Origin: Acidobacteria bacterium UBA2990
Lineage (GTDB): Bacteria > Acidobacteriota > Vicinamibacteria > Vicinamibacterales > UBA8438
Direction of reading: 5' to 3'
Length of the DNA stretch: 64,000 nucleotides
NCBI GenBank assembly: GCA_002347025.1
Contig: DEAE01000002.1
Coordinates: 622 to 64,621, forward strand
Shown: positions 43,779 through 52,425 of the stretch, piece by piece
Layout of the letters: each line of letters starts with the position of its first letter
Position numbering within the stretch: the first letter of the stretch is position 1
Notes under the pieces: generated by a model
Seen by the model: the letters and a program-made list of their open reading frames with translations, nothing else
Told to the model about the DNA's origin: nothing
Database searches by the model: none
Translations under genes and position numbers: made by a program

Positions 43779-46700
43779 ATGTATGTTGAGTTGCATGCCG
43801 CGTCAGCATTTTCCTTTCTTGACGGAGCGTCTTTGCCAGAAGCTTTGGTCGACCGTGCTGCCGATTTGGGGTATCCCGCTCTCGCCTTGCTGGATCGGGA
43901 TGGGGTTTATGGCGCACCTCGATTCCATAAGGCGGCAAGAGCAGCTGGGATTAAGCCGATTGTCGGGTGTGAGTTGACAATCACTAAAGGTTGGAGAGCT
44001 CCAGCTATTTGGGGAGCAGAAGCAGGTCTCTGGCGTTTGCCGGTACTGGTCGAGTCACAGGAGGGTTATCGAAACTTATGCCGTTTACTGACCCGCCTTA
44101 AACTTGAATCTCCCAAGGGTGAAGGGGCTTTAAAACTTGAGGATTTAGACGGGCTTACTACTGGATTAGTGGCTCTTGTTGGCCGCGCAGCTCTTCTAGG
44201 GCACCGTTACGGGGTAGGCGGTCTCATTGACCGGGTTATTGGGTTATTTGGTCAGTCTCATGTCTATGTTGAGCTTCAACGTCACCTTCTGAGAGATGAG
44301 GAAATTGATAATCAGGCTCTTATTGCGTTGGCTGAGGCTTACCATGTTCCACTCGTAGCAACGAATGGAGTGCGGTTCGCTAATGTCGATGACCGACAGC
44401 TGTATGACGTGCAAACCTGTCTCCGGCACAAGACTACGCTTGACCAGGCTGGTCGGCGTCTAGTTTGCAATAGTGAGCGATATTTAAAATCCCCGGCTGC
44501 GATGGCCAAGTTGTTTCGTGATCGATCGGATGTGCTGGTTGCTGCCGGTGATTTGGCGGCGAGGCTCGATTACACAATGGATGATTTGGGCTACCGATTT
44601 CCCGCTTATCCGGTGCCGGCCGGTGACACGATGATCTCATTTTTACGAGCTATTACCGATGTTGGAGCTCGTGAACGGTATCGGCCTTATCACGAACGTG
44701 CCCGCTTGCAGCTCGCGCGTGAACTTGATCTTATTGAACAGCTTGATCTGGCTGGATATTTCCTGATTGTTTGGGATCTCGTGAATTTTTGTCGCCAGCA
44801 AGACATCCTCGTACAGGGGCGAGGCTCTGCTGCCAATAGTGCTGTTTGTTACAGTTTGGGAATTACTGCAGTCGATCCGATCGAGATGGGTCTGCTATTC
44901 GAGCGCTTTTTATCAGAGGAGCGGAGCGAGTGGCCAGATATTGATTTAGATCTGCCAAGTGGGAGCCGTCGCGAGCGTGTCATCCAGCATGTCTATGAAC
45001 GATATGGTCGATTGGGAGCTGGAATGACCGCTAACGTTATTACCTACCGCGGACGGAGTGCTGCGCGCGACATTGGCAAGGTACTGTCAATAGCTTCCGA
45101 GGAGATAGATCGATTAGCTAAGGCGATGAACGATTTTGAGAAGACTGATTCAACTGAATCTTTCACGCGACAGTTTGATCGCGCCGGCCTAGAGAGAACT
45201 CACCCGCGGGCTAAGCATTTCGGGGCATTGTGGCGCCGGATGCAAGATTTGCCTCGGCATCTTGGGCAGCACTCTGGTGGAATGGTGATTTGTCAGGGGC
45301 GGCTTGATGAGGTGGTTCCGCTGGAGAAGGCTAGTATGCCGGATCGTGTTGTGGTTCAGTGGGATAAAGATGATTGTTCTGACATGGGGATCGTGAAAGT
45401 TGATCTACTTGGCTTGGGTATGATGGCCGTGCTTCAAGACACTTTTACCTTGATCAATAGTCAAGGGGCAGACCGAACTGGAGCAGTCGATCTTGCACGG
45501 TTGCCTGTGAATGACCAAGCGGTTTATCGGATGCTGCAGGATGCCGACACGGTTGGCTTGTTTCAGGTCGAGTCACGTGCTCAGATGGCGACGTTGCCGC
45601 GCTTGAAACCCAAGTGTTTCTACGATCTTGTGGTTGGGGTAGCGATTATTCGTCCAGGTCCGATTGTAGGGCAAATGGTGCATCCTTATCTAAGGCGCCG
45701 AGCAGGACGTGAACCTGTTCGATATGCGCATCCTTCACTGGAGCCGATCTTGCGTCGTACTCTAGGAATACCGCTGTTTCAGGAACAACTGCTTCGGGTT
45801 GCAATGGTAGCTGCTGGCTTTTCAGGGGGGGAAGCTGAGCAGTTGAGGCGTGCTTTTGGCTTTAAGCGGTCGATCCGACGCATGACAGAGATCGAGATGC
45901 AACTGCGAGAGGGCATGGAGCAAAATGGCATCACCGGAGCGCCGGCCGATGAGATCGCTCGCTCGGTCTCTTCTTTTGCGTTGTATGGATTCCCAGAATC
46001 ACATGCGGCGAGTTTTGCGCTGCTGGTGTATGCCAGCGCCTATTTAAAAATACATTATCCAGCGGCGTTCTATACAGCGTTACTGAACAACCAACCAATG
46101 GGATTCTATCACCCGGCGACTTTGGTGAAGGATGCTCAGCGTCATGGCGTGCGGTTTAGCAGAATTGATGTGCAGCACTCAAGATGGGAGTGTGCCGTAG
46201 AACTAGATGGGGCGATCCGATTGGGGTTGTGTTATGTGACTGGATTAAGTGAAGCAACAGGGCGCGCGATAGGGCTCAGGCCCTTGGTATCGGTGAGTGA
46301 AGTTTCAGGTATAGATCGGCAAGGTCGACAAGGCAAAGAAGATGATGTAGTGGCTGGCGCAATGCTAATTTGTCCTAAATGCGGTTGTGACGACGCCGAG
46401 GCGGTGACATTCTTGGATTGTGGGACATCCGGGTCGCAAGGATTTTGCAGCATCTGTGCGGAAGGTTGGATTTTAGAGAATCGGACTGGCGAAGGAGGGG
46501 TGACGGTGTCCCCGCGATTTAGGTCAGTGGAAGACTTACTTGCTCGGACTGGGCTACGTCGTGACGAATTAGTGACGCTGGCTGAGATTGGGGCGCTTAA
46601 CTCATTTGGCTACGACCGCCGGTCGGCGCTCTGGCAGGTTGAGCGTGCGGTCAGACCTTCTGGTGAGTTGTTTGCTGAGATGGATGGGAAAAGCCAGAGT

Positions 46701-47240
46701 CGGTCGAGGGGGTCGGTTGGATCGCCTAAGTCGATGCGTTGGACATTTAATTCTGGTGACCTTAGGCCGTGGATGCCCCGTGGTGCTCCAAATGTGGCTG
46801 AGAATAGTTCTCCGTTGCCGTCAATGACACCGGAAGAACGGGCGGTGTCAGACTATGTTGGGACAAAGGTGACTATTGGACCTCATCCAGTCGCTTTACG
46901 GCGGTATGAACTGGCACTTCGAGGAGTATTGCGTGCTATTGATCTGCCTGATGGGCGTAATGGTAGGCGGGTTAGAGTAGCAGGGGCCGTTATTGCTCGT
47001 CAGCGGCCTCAGACTGCCAAGGGATGTGTGTTTCTGACGCTGGAAGACGAAACTGGATTTGCCAATATTTTTGTTAAGTCTGATGTATTCAACATTGCGC
47101 GAGAGGTTATTCTTGAACGGTCGTTTTTACTAGTCGAGGGAGTAATACATTACCAGGATGGTGTAACTTCTGTGAAAGCGGAGCGATTTCATGACTTCCC
47201 GGTTAGTGAGGGAATGCCGAGACCTCGAGATTTTCATTGA
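43779..47240 (+). CDS. dnaE2: Error-prone DNA polymerase DnaE2 (ImuC) with zinc-ribbon insertion
   Basis: 1153 residues. The PHP domain (YVELHAASAFSFLDGASLPEAL), the C-family polymerase core with the conserved PDIDLDLPSGSRRERVIQ and GRGSAANSAVCYSLGIT, the finger/beta-binding part (FPESHAASFALLVYASAYLK) and the C-terminal OB-fold (RVRVAGAVIARQRPQTAKG) follow DnaE2. It performs translesion synthesis with ImuA/ImuB. Between the helix-hairpin-helix segments there is an unusual insertion of about 50 residues with CPKC (865-868) and CSIC (890-893), a zinc-ribbon pattern, followed by the normal FRSVEDLLARTGLRRDEL. Ordinary DnaE2 proteins have no such module as far as I know. Confidence 0.93.
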   Translation: MYVELHAASAFSFLDGASLPEALVDRAADLGYPALALLDRDGVYGAPRFHKAARAAGIKPIVGCELTITKGWRAPAIWGAEAGLWRLPVLVESQEGYRNLCRLLTRLKLESPKGEGALKLEDLDGLTTGLVALVGRAALLGHRYGVGGLIDRVIGLFGQSHVYVELQRHLLRDEEIDNQALIALAEAYHVPLVATNGVRFANVDDRQLYDVQTCLRHKTTLDQAGRRLVCNSERYLKSPAAMAKLFRDRSDVLVAAGDLAARLDYTMDDLGYRFPAYPVPAGDTMISFLRAITDVGARERYRPYHERARLQLARELDLIEQLDLAGYFLIVWDLVNFCRQQDILVQGRGSAANSAVCYSLGITAVDPIEMGLLFERFLSEERSEWPDIDLDLPSGSRRERVIQHVYERYGRLGAGMTANVITYRGRSAARDIGKVLSIASEEIDRLAKAMNDFEKTDSTESFTRQFDRAGLERTHPRAKHFGALWRRMQDLPRHLGQHSGGMVICQGRLDEVVPLEKASMPDRVVVQWDKDDCSDMGIVKVDLLGLGMMAVLQDTFTLINSQGADRTGAVDLARLPVNDQAVYRMLQDADTVGLFQVESRAQMATLPRLKPKCFYDLVVGVAIIRPGPIVGQMVHPYLRRRAGREPVRYAHPSLEPILRRTLGIPLFQEQLLRVAMVAAGFSGGEAEQLRRAFGFKRSIRRMTEIEMQLREGMEQNGITGAPADEIARSVSSFALYGFPESHAASFALLVYASAYLKIHYPAAFYTALLNNQPMGFYHPATLVKDAQRHGVRFSRIDVQHSRWECAVELDGAIRLGLCYVTGLSEATGRAIGLRPLVSVSEVSGIDRQGRQGKEDDVVAGAMLICPKCGCDDAEAVTFLDCGTSGSQGFCSICAEGWILENRTGEGGVTVSPRFRSVEDLLARTGLRRDELVTLAEIGALNSFGYDRRSALWQVERAVRPSGELFAEMDGKSQSRSRGSVGSPKSMRWTFNSGDLRPWMPRGAPNVAENSSPLPSMTPEERAVSDYVGTKVTIGPHPVALRRYELALRGVLRAIDLPDGRNGRRVRVAGAVIARQRPQTAKGCVFLTLEDETGFANIFVKSDVFNIAREVILERSFLLVEGVIHYQDGVTSVKAERFHDFPVSEGMPRPRDFH

Positions 47241-47242
47241 TG

Positions 47243-47935
47243 TTAGAGGGTGAAGCGGACTGATGCTACAAGTGGTCTGTTCAGAAACTCGATAAGTGGG
47301 GCCAGCGCAGCGAATCTGCTCAGGAGCATGCTGTAGAACCTGGGTCCCGTTGTGGGACTGGGCTCAAGCTCCTCACCGATTAGATATTGTTGCAGCTGCA
47401 GGTATTTGGGAGCTTCGTGATCGGCTTGAAACCCGCGCGGCACACGTTTCAGTCACGTTCCTCTAATGCCGCCCATCCGTCGGATGGGTGGCGACTGGGC
47501 AAGGCTGTGGAAGCGGCGGAATTTATCCAAGATATGCTTGCGAATTCGCTGCCGCTGGGGCTGTTGTGGAGAGTAGAGTCCACCTCAGATCCACAGCTCG
47601 TCTGAGCCTAGATGAAAATATAAAGCAGCACTTTTGTTTTTGGGTAACAGTCTGTGAGTGAACCTGGCCGAAACATGGACTTTGTATGGGGTCTTATCGG
47701 ATGAAAATCGGATACCGTGGTAGATGCGGTACATCGATTGCGGTGCGGCAACCATATCTGGTGCCATGTTTGGGAAATTGGTGGCTAGGCATTTGATGAT
47801 GGTGAGCATCGGGGTGCGTATGTAGGTTTCACAGTCAGCTTTGTGGGTTGCAAACCACTCCCGCCGACTGTTCCGTTTGAGTGACTCTAGGAATTGCAGG
47901 GTTTTGGTGCTGAAATGTGGAGCGGTGTTGTTCAT
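47243..47935 (-). pseudogene. DUF2461 gene interrupted by two in-frame TGA codons
   Basis: Read in a single frame from ATG 47935 to the stop near 47243, the minus strand encodes a full-length (231-codon) DUF2461 protein. It has the N-terminal FLESLKRNSRREWFATHKADCE, the central YRIYHGIRFSSDKTPYKVHVSARF...YFHLGSDELW, and the C-terminal LKRVPRGFQADHEAPKYLQLQQYL...PLIEFLNRPL. TGA codons interrupt it at 47585-47587 (after DELWI, before GGLYSPQ) and 47453-47455 (before LKRVPRGF). No frameshift is present. The likely reading is a young pseudogene; readthrough of UGA or assembly errors are alternatives. DUF2461 function is unknown. Confidence 0.75.
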
Positions 47936-48006
47936 GCTTTGAGTACATCTATCGAGCGAGCTGGGAAATTATTGAAAATATGTAATGTGATGGCTAGGAA
48001 TACCCA

Positions 48007-48414
48007 TCAGGATTGTTGGTTATTTACCCAGCGGATTCTTGGTACCAGAGACCAGTCGAATTGATCAAGGTGGCTCGGTCCTAGCTCATCGACGGCTTCT
48101 AGGATGCGTGAGGTGCTTGCTAGAAGATTAACGATATCGATGCCTTGACAAGTTGGTGTAAATGGCTGAAGGTGCGCGGAACCTTTGATTAGCATGGTTC
48201 TGGCTCCGTGATGATTGCACCGTTGGACGTGGTACAGCGCTACTCCTATCTGAAGAATACCTTGGTACAATCGCCTAATTGGTCGCCCCTCTTCACGCCA
48301 GAGATCTTCGAGGGTCTCGTGTTGTTCGAAGAACTCACCACGGTTGAACTGGGCGATACCTTCACGCAGCTCTGGCGGCGGCGGTTCACAACATGGTAAA
48401 TGCACAGTGCTCAT
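48007..48414 (-). CDS. DUF309 protein
   Basis: About 135 residues. The core FNRGEFFEQHETLEDLWREEGRPIRRLYQGILQIGVALYH is the DUF309 signature, a small helical family of unknown function whose conserved Glu/His residues could bind metal. ATG 48414 is chosen; an in-frame GTG at 48435 is possible, and neither has a clear ribosome-binding site. Divergent from the SET gene. Confidence 0.8.
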   Translation of the reverse strand: MSTVHLPCCEPPPPELREGIAQFNRGEFFEQHETLEDLWREEGRPIRRLYQGILQIGVALYHVQRCNHHGARTMLIKGSAHLQPFTPTCQGIDIVNLLASTSRILEAVDELGPSHLDQFDWSLVPRIRWVNNQQS

Positions 48415-48507
48415 TATAGGGGCTACGCTTGCCACTAGCGGCCGTGTAGTTCTTCTCCAAAGCTAGACTGATATGATTCTTAAGCTTCGTACCGCGCTGG
48501 TCAAGCG

Positions 48508-48969
48508 ATGTTGAACCTGATGCTCCGTGGACGCATCACTAGATGGGAAATGAGATTGACTGAGCTCTACTTACCCCAAATCAAGCGGAAACGATCCAAG
48601 CTTCATGGTTGGGGAGTTTTTGCTCTTGAGAACATCAATAAAAATAAACGGGTTATTACCTATGAGGGAGAGAAGATTACTTCCAAAGCGAGTGAGGATC
48701 GGGAGGATCGCTATCTTCGCCGTGGGGAAATCTGGTGCTTTCGACTTAACCGACGCTGGGTGATTGACGCGAACGTTGGTGGAAATATTGCACGCTTCAT
48801 CAATCATTCATGCAAGCCTAATTGTTATAGCAATGTTATCGACGGTAGGATTTGGATTATTGCAGGCAAGGCTGTGAAGCCGGGTGAGGAACTTACGTAC
48901 AACTATCACACGGATGGAGATAAAGAAATTCAGTGTCGTTGTCGTCCAGGTTGCAAGAATAGACTTTGA
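48508..48969 (+). CDS. SET-domain protein with post-SET cysteine motif
   Basis: 153 residues: a complete SET domain (SKLHGWGVFALENI, NIARFINHSCKPNCY, GEELTYNYHTD) followed by a post-SET motif CRCRPGCKN near the C-terminus. SET proteins transfer methyl groups from S-adenosylmethionine to lysine. The RFINHSC and ELTYNY blocks are the cofactor-binding and catalytic elements of eukaryotic histone methyltransferases. Bacterial members are scattered and of unknown substrate. ATG 48508 is used, ATG 48550 being the alternative. A TATGAT -10-like hexamer lies at 48472. Confidence 0.82.
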   Translation: MLNLMLRGRITRWEMRLTELYLPQIKRKRSKLHGWGVFALENINKNKRVITYEGEKITSKASEDREDRYLRRGEIWCFRLNRRWVIDANVGGNIARFINHSCKPNCYSNVIDGRIWIIAGKAVKPGEELTYNYHTDGDKEIQCRCRPGCKNRL

Positions 48970-49014
48970 GCGGCTGTTGTGGCTGATAAAAGCACCGTCT
49001 GACATTATGGTCTT

Positions 49015-49689
49015 ATGATCATGGATCTAGTTTACCTTCACGGATTCGCATCCTCGCCTGATTCGTCGAAGGCGACCTTTTTGTCTGCTCGCTTGGCGGA
49101 AATCGGGATTACGTTGCATTGCCCCGATCTTAACAAACCTGATTTCTCGACGATGACCGTTTCGCGAATGATTAATGACGTGGAGCGGGTGATCGCTGAT
49201 CTAGCTCCTAGTCCGATCGCCTTGATTGGGTCGAGTTTGGGAGCGTTTGTGGCGCTTCATCTGGCAGAGCGTTGCTATCGAGCGGGGGAAGGCAGAAAGG
49301 TTTCGCATTCCATCGAGCACTTGGTTCTATTGGCTCCAGCTTTCGATTTCAGAACTGGTTTGGAGAAGCAGTTAGGGGCGGATGGGCTCAACGAGTGGCG
49401 CGCTACCGATCGGCTAGCAGTGCAAAATTATGCCGAGGGGCGGACATGTGATGTTCACTATGATTTATATGCCGATGCTGGCTACTATGACAGCTTTGCC
49501 GCGACGGTGTCGGTGCCGATGCTCATTTTGCAAGGCCGAGGCGACGAAGTTGTTGACCCCAGGATGGTAGCTAGTTTTGCAAGAGGCCGCGATCATGTGA
49601 AGTGCGTTTTGCTCGACGACGACCACCAATTAAAAAATAGCCTTGACCGAGTGTGGAATGAGATCTCGGTGTTTCTGGGTTTGGACTAA
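49015..49689 (+). CDS. YqiA/UPF0227-type alpha/beta-hydrolase
   Basis: 224 residues. The N-terminal YLHGFASSPDSSKATFL, nucleophile elbow GSSLGAFVALHLAE (Ser), acid LQGRGDEVVD and His in DDDHQL give a complete catalytic triad in the YqiA esterase arrangement. It probably hydrolyses short-chain esters in the cytoplasm. The substrate is unknown. Start at 49015 or the ATG two codons later. Confidence 0.82.
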   Translation: MIMDLVYLHGFASSPDSSKATFLSARLAEIGITLHCPDLNKPDFSTMTVSRMINDVERVIADLAPSPIALIGSSLGAFVALHLAERCYRAGEGRKVSHSIEHLVLLAPAFDFRTGLEKQLGADGLNEWRATDRLAVQNYAEGRTCDVHYDLYADAGYYDSFAATVSVPMLILQGRGDEVVDPRMVASFARGRDHVKCVLLDDDHQLKNSLDRVWNEISVFLGLD

Positions 49690-49747
49690 TGAAGGTTGAC
49701 TTTGAGCCCCAGGCGGCTGCTGATGCGAATTAACACATACGGGGACC

Positions 49748-50455
49748 ATGCCTAGCGCGTTTGTCTCTGTGATCGTGCCTGTGTTGCATGATGCCAAAAT
49801 GTTGGCGCCGTTGCTTGCGGAGCTTGTTGGTAAAGGCGAATCGATTCAGGTTGAGGTCGTGGTGACTAATGGCGATGCCGAGGATCGAGAGCTGGAGCCA
49901 ATTCGTAGAGATAATCCCAAGGTTCGATGGGTTGATGGTTGCCCGGGGCGAGCTCTGCAGATGAACAGGGGCGCTCTGATAGCAAGCGGGAGGTGGCTGC
50001 TCTTTCTACATAGTGACGCCAGACTGGGGCCGAAATGGTTCGATGAAATAGAGCGAGCGGCTAGGGTTGACGTTGTAGGTGGTTGTTATCGACTTGAGAT
50101 TGACTCTTGCTGCTGGCAGGCGAGATTGATCGAGTTTGGGGTGAAGTGGCGAGCTCGATGGTTAGCTATAGTCTATGGAGATCAAGGTATATTTATTCGA
50201 CGCGATGTGTTTGATCTTCTTGGTGGCTATCGACCGCTTCCCCTTATGGAAGATGCAGACTTAGTAAGACGGATGCGGCAGCGTGGGAGTTTTTTGCTTT
50301 CGCAGGTGAGGGTTCGGGTATCAGCGAGGCGCTGGGAACGGGATGGTTGGTGGCGGCGGACGTTCGCGAATATCTGGATTTTACTATCCCATCTTGTTGG
50401 TCGAGCGCCAGAAAACATGGCCGAGTCTTATCCAGCTTGGCCTCAAACCAAGTAG
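49748..50455 (+). CDS. GT2 glycosyltransferase (TIGR04283-like)
   Basis: 235 residues. It has the GT-A fold start SVIVPVLHDAKMLAPLLAEL, a DXD-type LLFLHSDARLG, GGCYRLEID, and YGDQGIFIRRDVFDLLGGYRPLPLMEDADLVRRMR. These are the features of the small GT2 group often annotated TIGR04283. It transfers a sugar from a nucleotide donor; acceptor unknown. No signal peptide or membrane helix is present, but a Trp-rich C-terminus (WWRRTFANIWILLSHLVG) may associate with membranes. Confidence 0.82.
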   Translation: MPSAFVSVIVPVLHDAKMLAPLLAELVGKGESIQVEVVVTNGDAEDRELEPIRRDNPKVRWVDGCPGRALQMNRGALIASGRWLLFLHSDARLGPKWFDEIERAARVDVVGGCYRLEIDSCCWQARLIEFGVKWRARWLAIVYGDQGIFIRRDVFDLLGGYRPLPLMEDADLVRRMRQRGSFLLSQVRVRVSARRWERDGWWRRTFANIWILLSHLVGRAPENMAESYPAWPQTK

Positions 50456-50642
50456 GCGACGGTTGATTCCAGCTGGTGGCTCTCTTGTCGTGTAAGAGCT
50501 GGATCAATTATTTGGACCGCTGAGTAAGTGCCGGACATGAGGCCTCCCATTGACAAGGCGTCATATAGAGGGTGACCATGGGGGCAGTGAGTCCACTAGG
50601 TATCTGGGGTTTGTTAAGCCGGTCGATGAGTGGAGGCGAGCA

Positions 50643-51602
50643 ATGTTAATTAAGCGGGCACAGGAAATCCGATCGTCTGAGATCACTGATGAACAGCAGT
50701 ACCACAATAGGCGACAGTTCATTCAGCAAACCTCTGGCGGAGCTTTGGGGCTGGTGGCTGGGGCCACGATGCTCAGCAATTCCGCTGCACAGCTACAGGC
50801 CCAAGAGCCGATTCCGAACTTGCAGCCGTCGCCATTTAGTACAGATGAGGACCTCAACTCGTTCGAGGACATCACGACGTACAACAATTTCTATGAGTTT
50901 GGGCTCCAAAAAGAAGACCCATCTCGTTATGCTCACGAAATGACGATCGATCCTTGGTCCGTGAGGGTCGAAGGTGAGATGAATAAGCCAGCTGCTGATG
51001 TCCCTCTTGAAGACATTTTGCGTCCCCATACCCTAGAGGAGCGTATTTATCGACTGCGGTGCGTTGAAGCGTGGTCAATGGTTGTGCCATGGGTTGGATT
51101 TCCGCTAGGTGATCTGATACGGCGGTTTGAGCCGACATCTAACGCGAAATTCGTTCGATTTGAGACGTTGCATCGACCGGAAGAGATGCGAGGGCAGCGT
51201 GGACGCTCTTTGGAGTGGCCATATGTTGAAGGGTTGCGAATGGATGAGGCGATGCACCCTCTGGCCATCTTGGCGGTAGGAGTTTACGGAAAGACCCTGC
51301 TGAATCAACAAGGTGCACCACTTCGGTTGGTCGTGCCATGGAAATATGGGTTTAAGAGCATCAAGTCGATCGTGAAGATCCAGTTTGTTCGTGAACAGCC
51401 GCTGAACTCTTGGAACGTTGCCATTCCAAACGAGTATGGGTTTTACTCCAATGTGAACCCTGAGGTGGACCACCCGCGATGGAGTCAAGCGAGCGAACGA
51501 CGGATTGGTAGCTTTTTTAGGATTCGCACGGCGATGTTCAACGGTTATGCCGAACAGGTGGCAAGTCTGTACGAGGGTATGGACTTGCGGCGCAATTATT
51601 GA
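50643..51602 (+). CDS. msrP: Protein-methionine-sulfoxide reductase catalytic subunit MsrP
   Basis: 319 residues of the sulfite-oxidase fold. The Tat signal HNRRQFIQQTSGG is near the N-terminus and the molybdopterin-ligating Cys lies in LRCVEAWSMVVPWVGFPL. The enzyme repairs oxidised methionine in periplasmic proteins. ATG 50643 follows GGAGGCGA, an excellent site; the frame upstream is not used. msrQ follows 59 nt later. moaA and moaC in this window supply the cofactor. Confidence 0.93.
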   Translation: MLIKRAQEIRSSEITDEQQYHNRRQFIQQTSGGALGLVAGATMLSNSAAQLQAQEPIPNLQPSPFSTDEDLNSFEDITTYNNFYEFGLQKEDPSRYAHEMTIDPWSVRVEGEMNKPAADVPLEDILRPHTLEERIYRLRCVEAWSMVVPWVGFPLGDLIRRFEPTSNAKFVRFETLHRPEEMRGQRGRSLEWPYVEGLRMDEAMHPLAILAVGVYGKTLLNQQGAPLRLVVPWKYGFKSIKSIVKIQFVREQPLNSWNVAIPNEYGFYSNVNPEVDHPRWSQASERRIGSFFRIRTAMFNGYAEQVASLYEGMDLRRNY

Positions 51603-51661
51603 CGGATATGGGCCGAATGCTGTTCGGGTGAGAGGCAAGGAGGTAGTTGGAGGAGAGCTTT

Positions 51662-52324
51662 GTGTCGCCGACTGTCCAACCTCCTAGTTCTGTAATGACA
51701 TTAGCACGGCGCGCCAAACCTTGGGTGTTTGTGGCGTGTCTGTTGCCGCTTGTTCTCCTCATGTGGGACGGATTCGGTGGGGCGCTTTCGGCCAACCCTA
51801 TTGAGGACATCACCCATCGGACAGGCGATTGGGCGTTAAGGCTGCTGTTGCTGGCGCTCGCGGTGACTCCCCTTCGCCGGTTGACGGGAGTGGCTGCACT
51901 CGGGTCATTCCGGCGCATGCTGGGCCTCTTTGCGTTTTTTTATACCCTGCTTCACTTCAGTACCTACTTGGTCCTTGATTTTTTCTTCGCCTTTGATCTG
52001 ATTTGGGATGACATCGTTGAGCGGCGTTATGTCACTGCTGGGGTCGCGGGGTTTCTTATGCTTGTTCCGCTGGCTTTGACTTCTACGACTAAGATGATCA
52101 GAAGATTGGGCGGAGCACGGTGGCGACGGTTGCATCGGTTGGCGTATGTAGCAGCGATAGCTGCAGTAGTTCACTATCTGTGGCTGGTCAAGATTGATAT
52201 TGGGCCACCATTGCTCTATGCCGGTTGTTTGGCTGTCTTGCTTGGGTTTCGCCTTTGGTACCGGTTAGTGCCACAGGGGTTGCCAAGGACAGTCACGTCC
52301 GAGAATACCGGACCGTCTACTTGA
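51662..52324 (+). CDS. msrQ: MsrQ, haem-binding membrane subunit (YedZ)
   Basis: About 220 residues with six helices of the ferric-reductase-like fold. The motif RTGDWALRLLLLALAVTPLRR and the His residues in LHFSTYLVLD, LHRLAYVAAIAAVVHYLWLV bind haem b. It carries electrons from the quinone pool to MsrP. GTG 51662 follows GGAGGAG, whereas the upstream TTG of the frame does not. Its stop overlaps a possible tiny ORF. Confidence 0.9.
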   Translation: MSPTVQPPSSVMTLARRAKPWVFVACLLPLVLLMWDGFGGALSANPIEDITHRTGDWALRLLLLALAVTPLRRLTGVAALGSFRRMLGLFAFFYTLLHFSTYLVLDFFFAFDLIWDDIVERRYVTAGVAGFLMLVPLALTSTTKMIRRLGGARWRRLHRLAYVAAIAAVVHYLWLVKIDIGPPLLYAGCLAVLLGFRLWYRLVPQGLPRTVTSENTGPST

Positions 52325-52425
52325 GGGGACTGTTGTCCGGGTTGATGTGTGGATTGGTGGGGTTGGTGGTTTTTGCGGAATGGCCGCGACTCAGTTTTCT
52401 GGAAACTCTAGCGCATGGTTATTGA
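52321..52425 (+). CDS. Possible 34-residue hydrophobic small ORF
   Basis: In the 90-nt gap between msrQ and the radical SAM fusion, a TTG at 52321 overlaps the msrQ stop (TTGA) and reads 34 codons to a TGA that overlaps the fusion gene's first 11 nt. The product would be MRGLLSGLMCGLVGL... with a hydrophobic core and a C-terminal WPRLSFLETLAHGY. The tight overlaps on both sides resemble translational coupling. It could be a small membrane peptide or a precursor for the neighbouring enzyme, but no conserved family is recognised, and chance is possible. Confidence 0.25.
   Translation: MRGLLSGLMCGLVGLVVFAEWPRLSFLETLAHGY

Noticed and set aside
47387..47605. 72-codon plus-strand frame
   Set aside because: It is antisense to the DUF2461 pseudogene, whose minus-strand reading shows family similarity on both sides.
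47243..47935. Genome-wide reassignment of UGA to an amino acid
   Set aside because: carD, moxR, msrQ and other intact genes end in TGA at the expected place, so UGA is an ordinary stop codon here.
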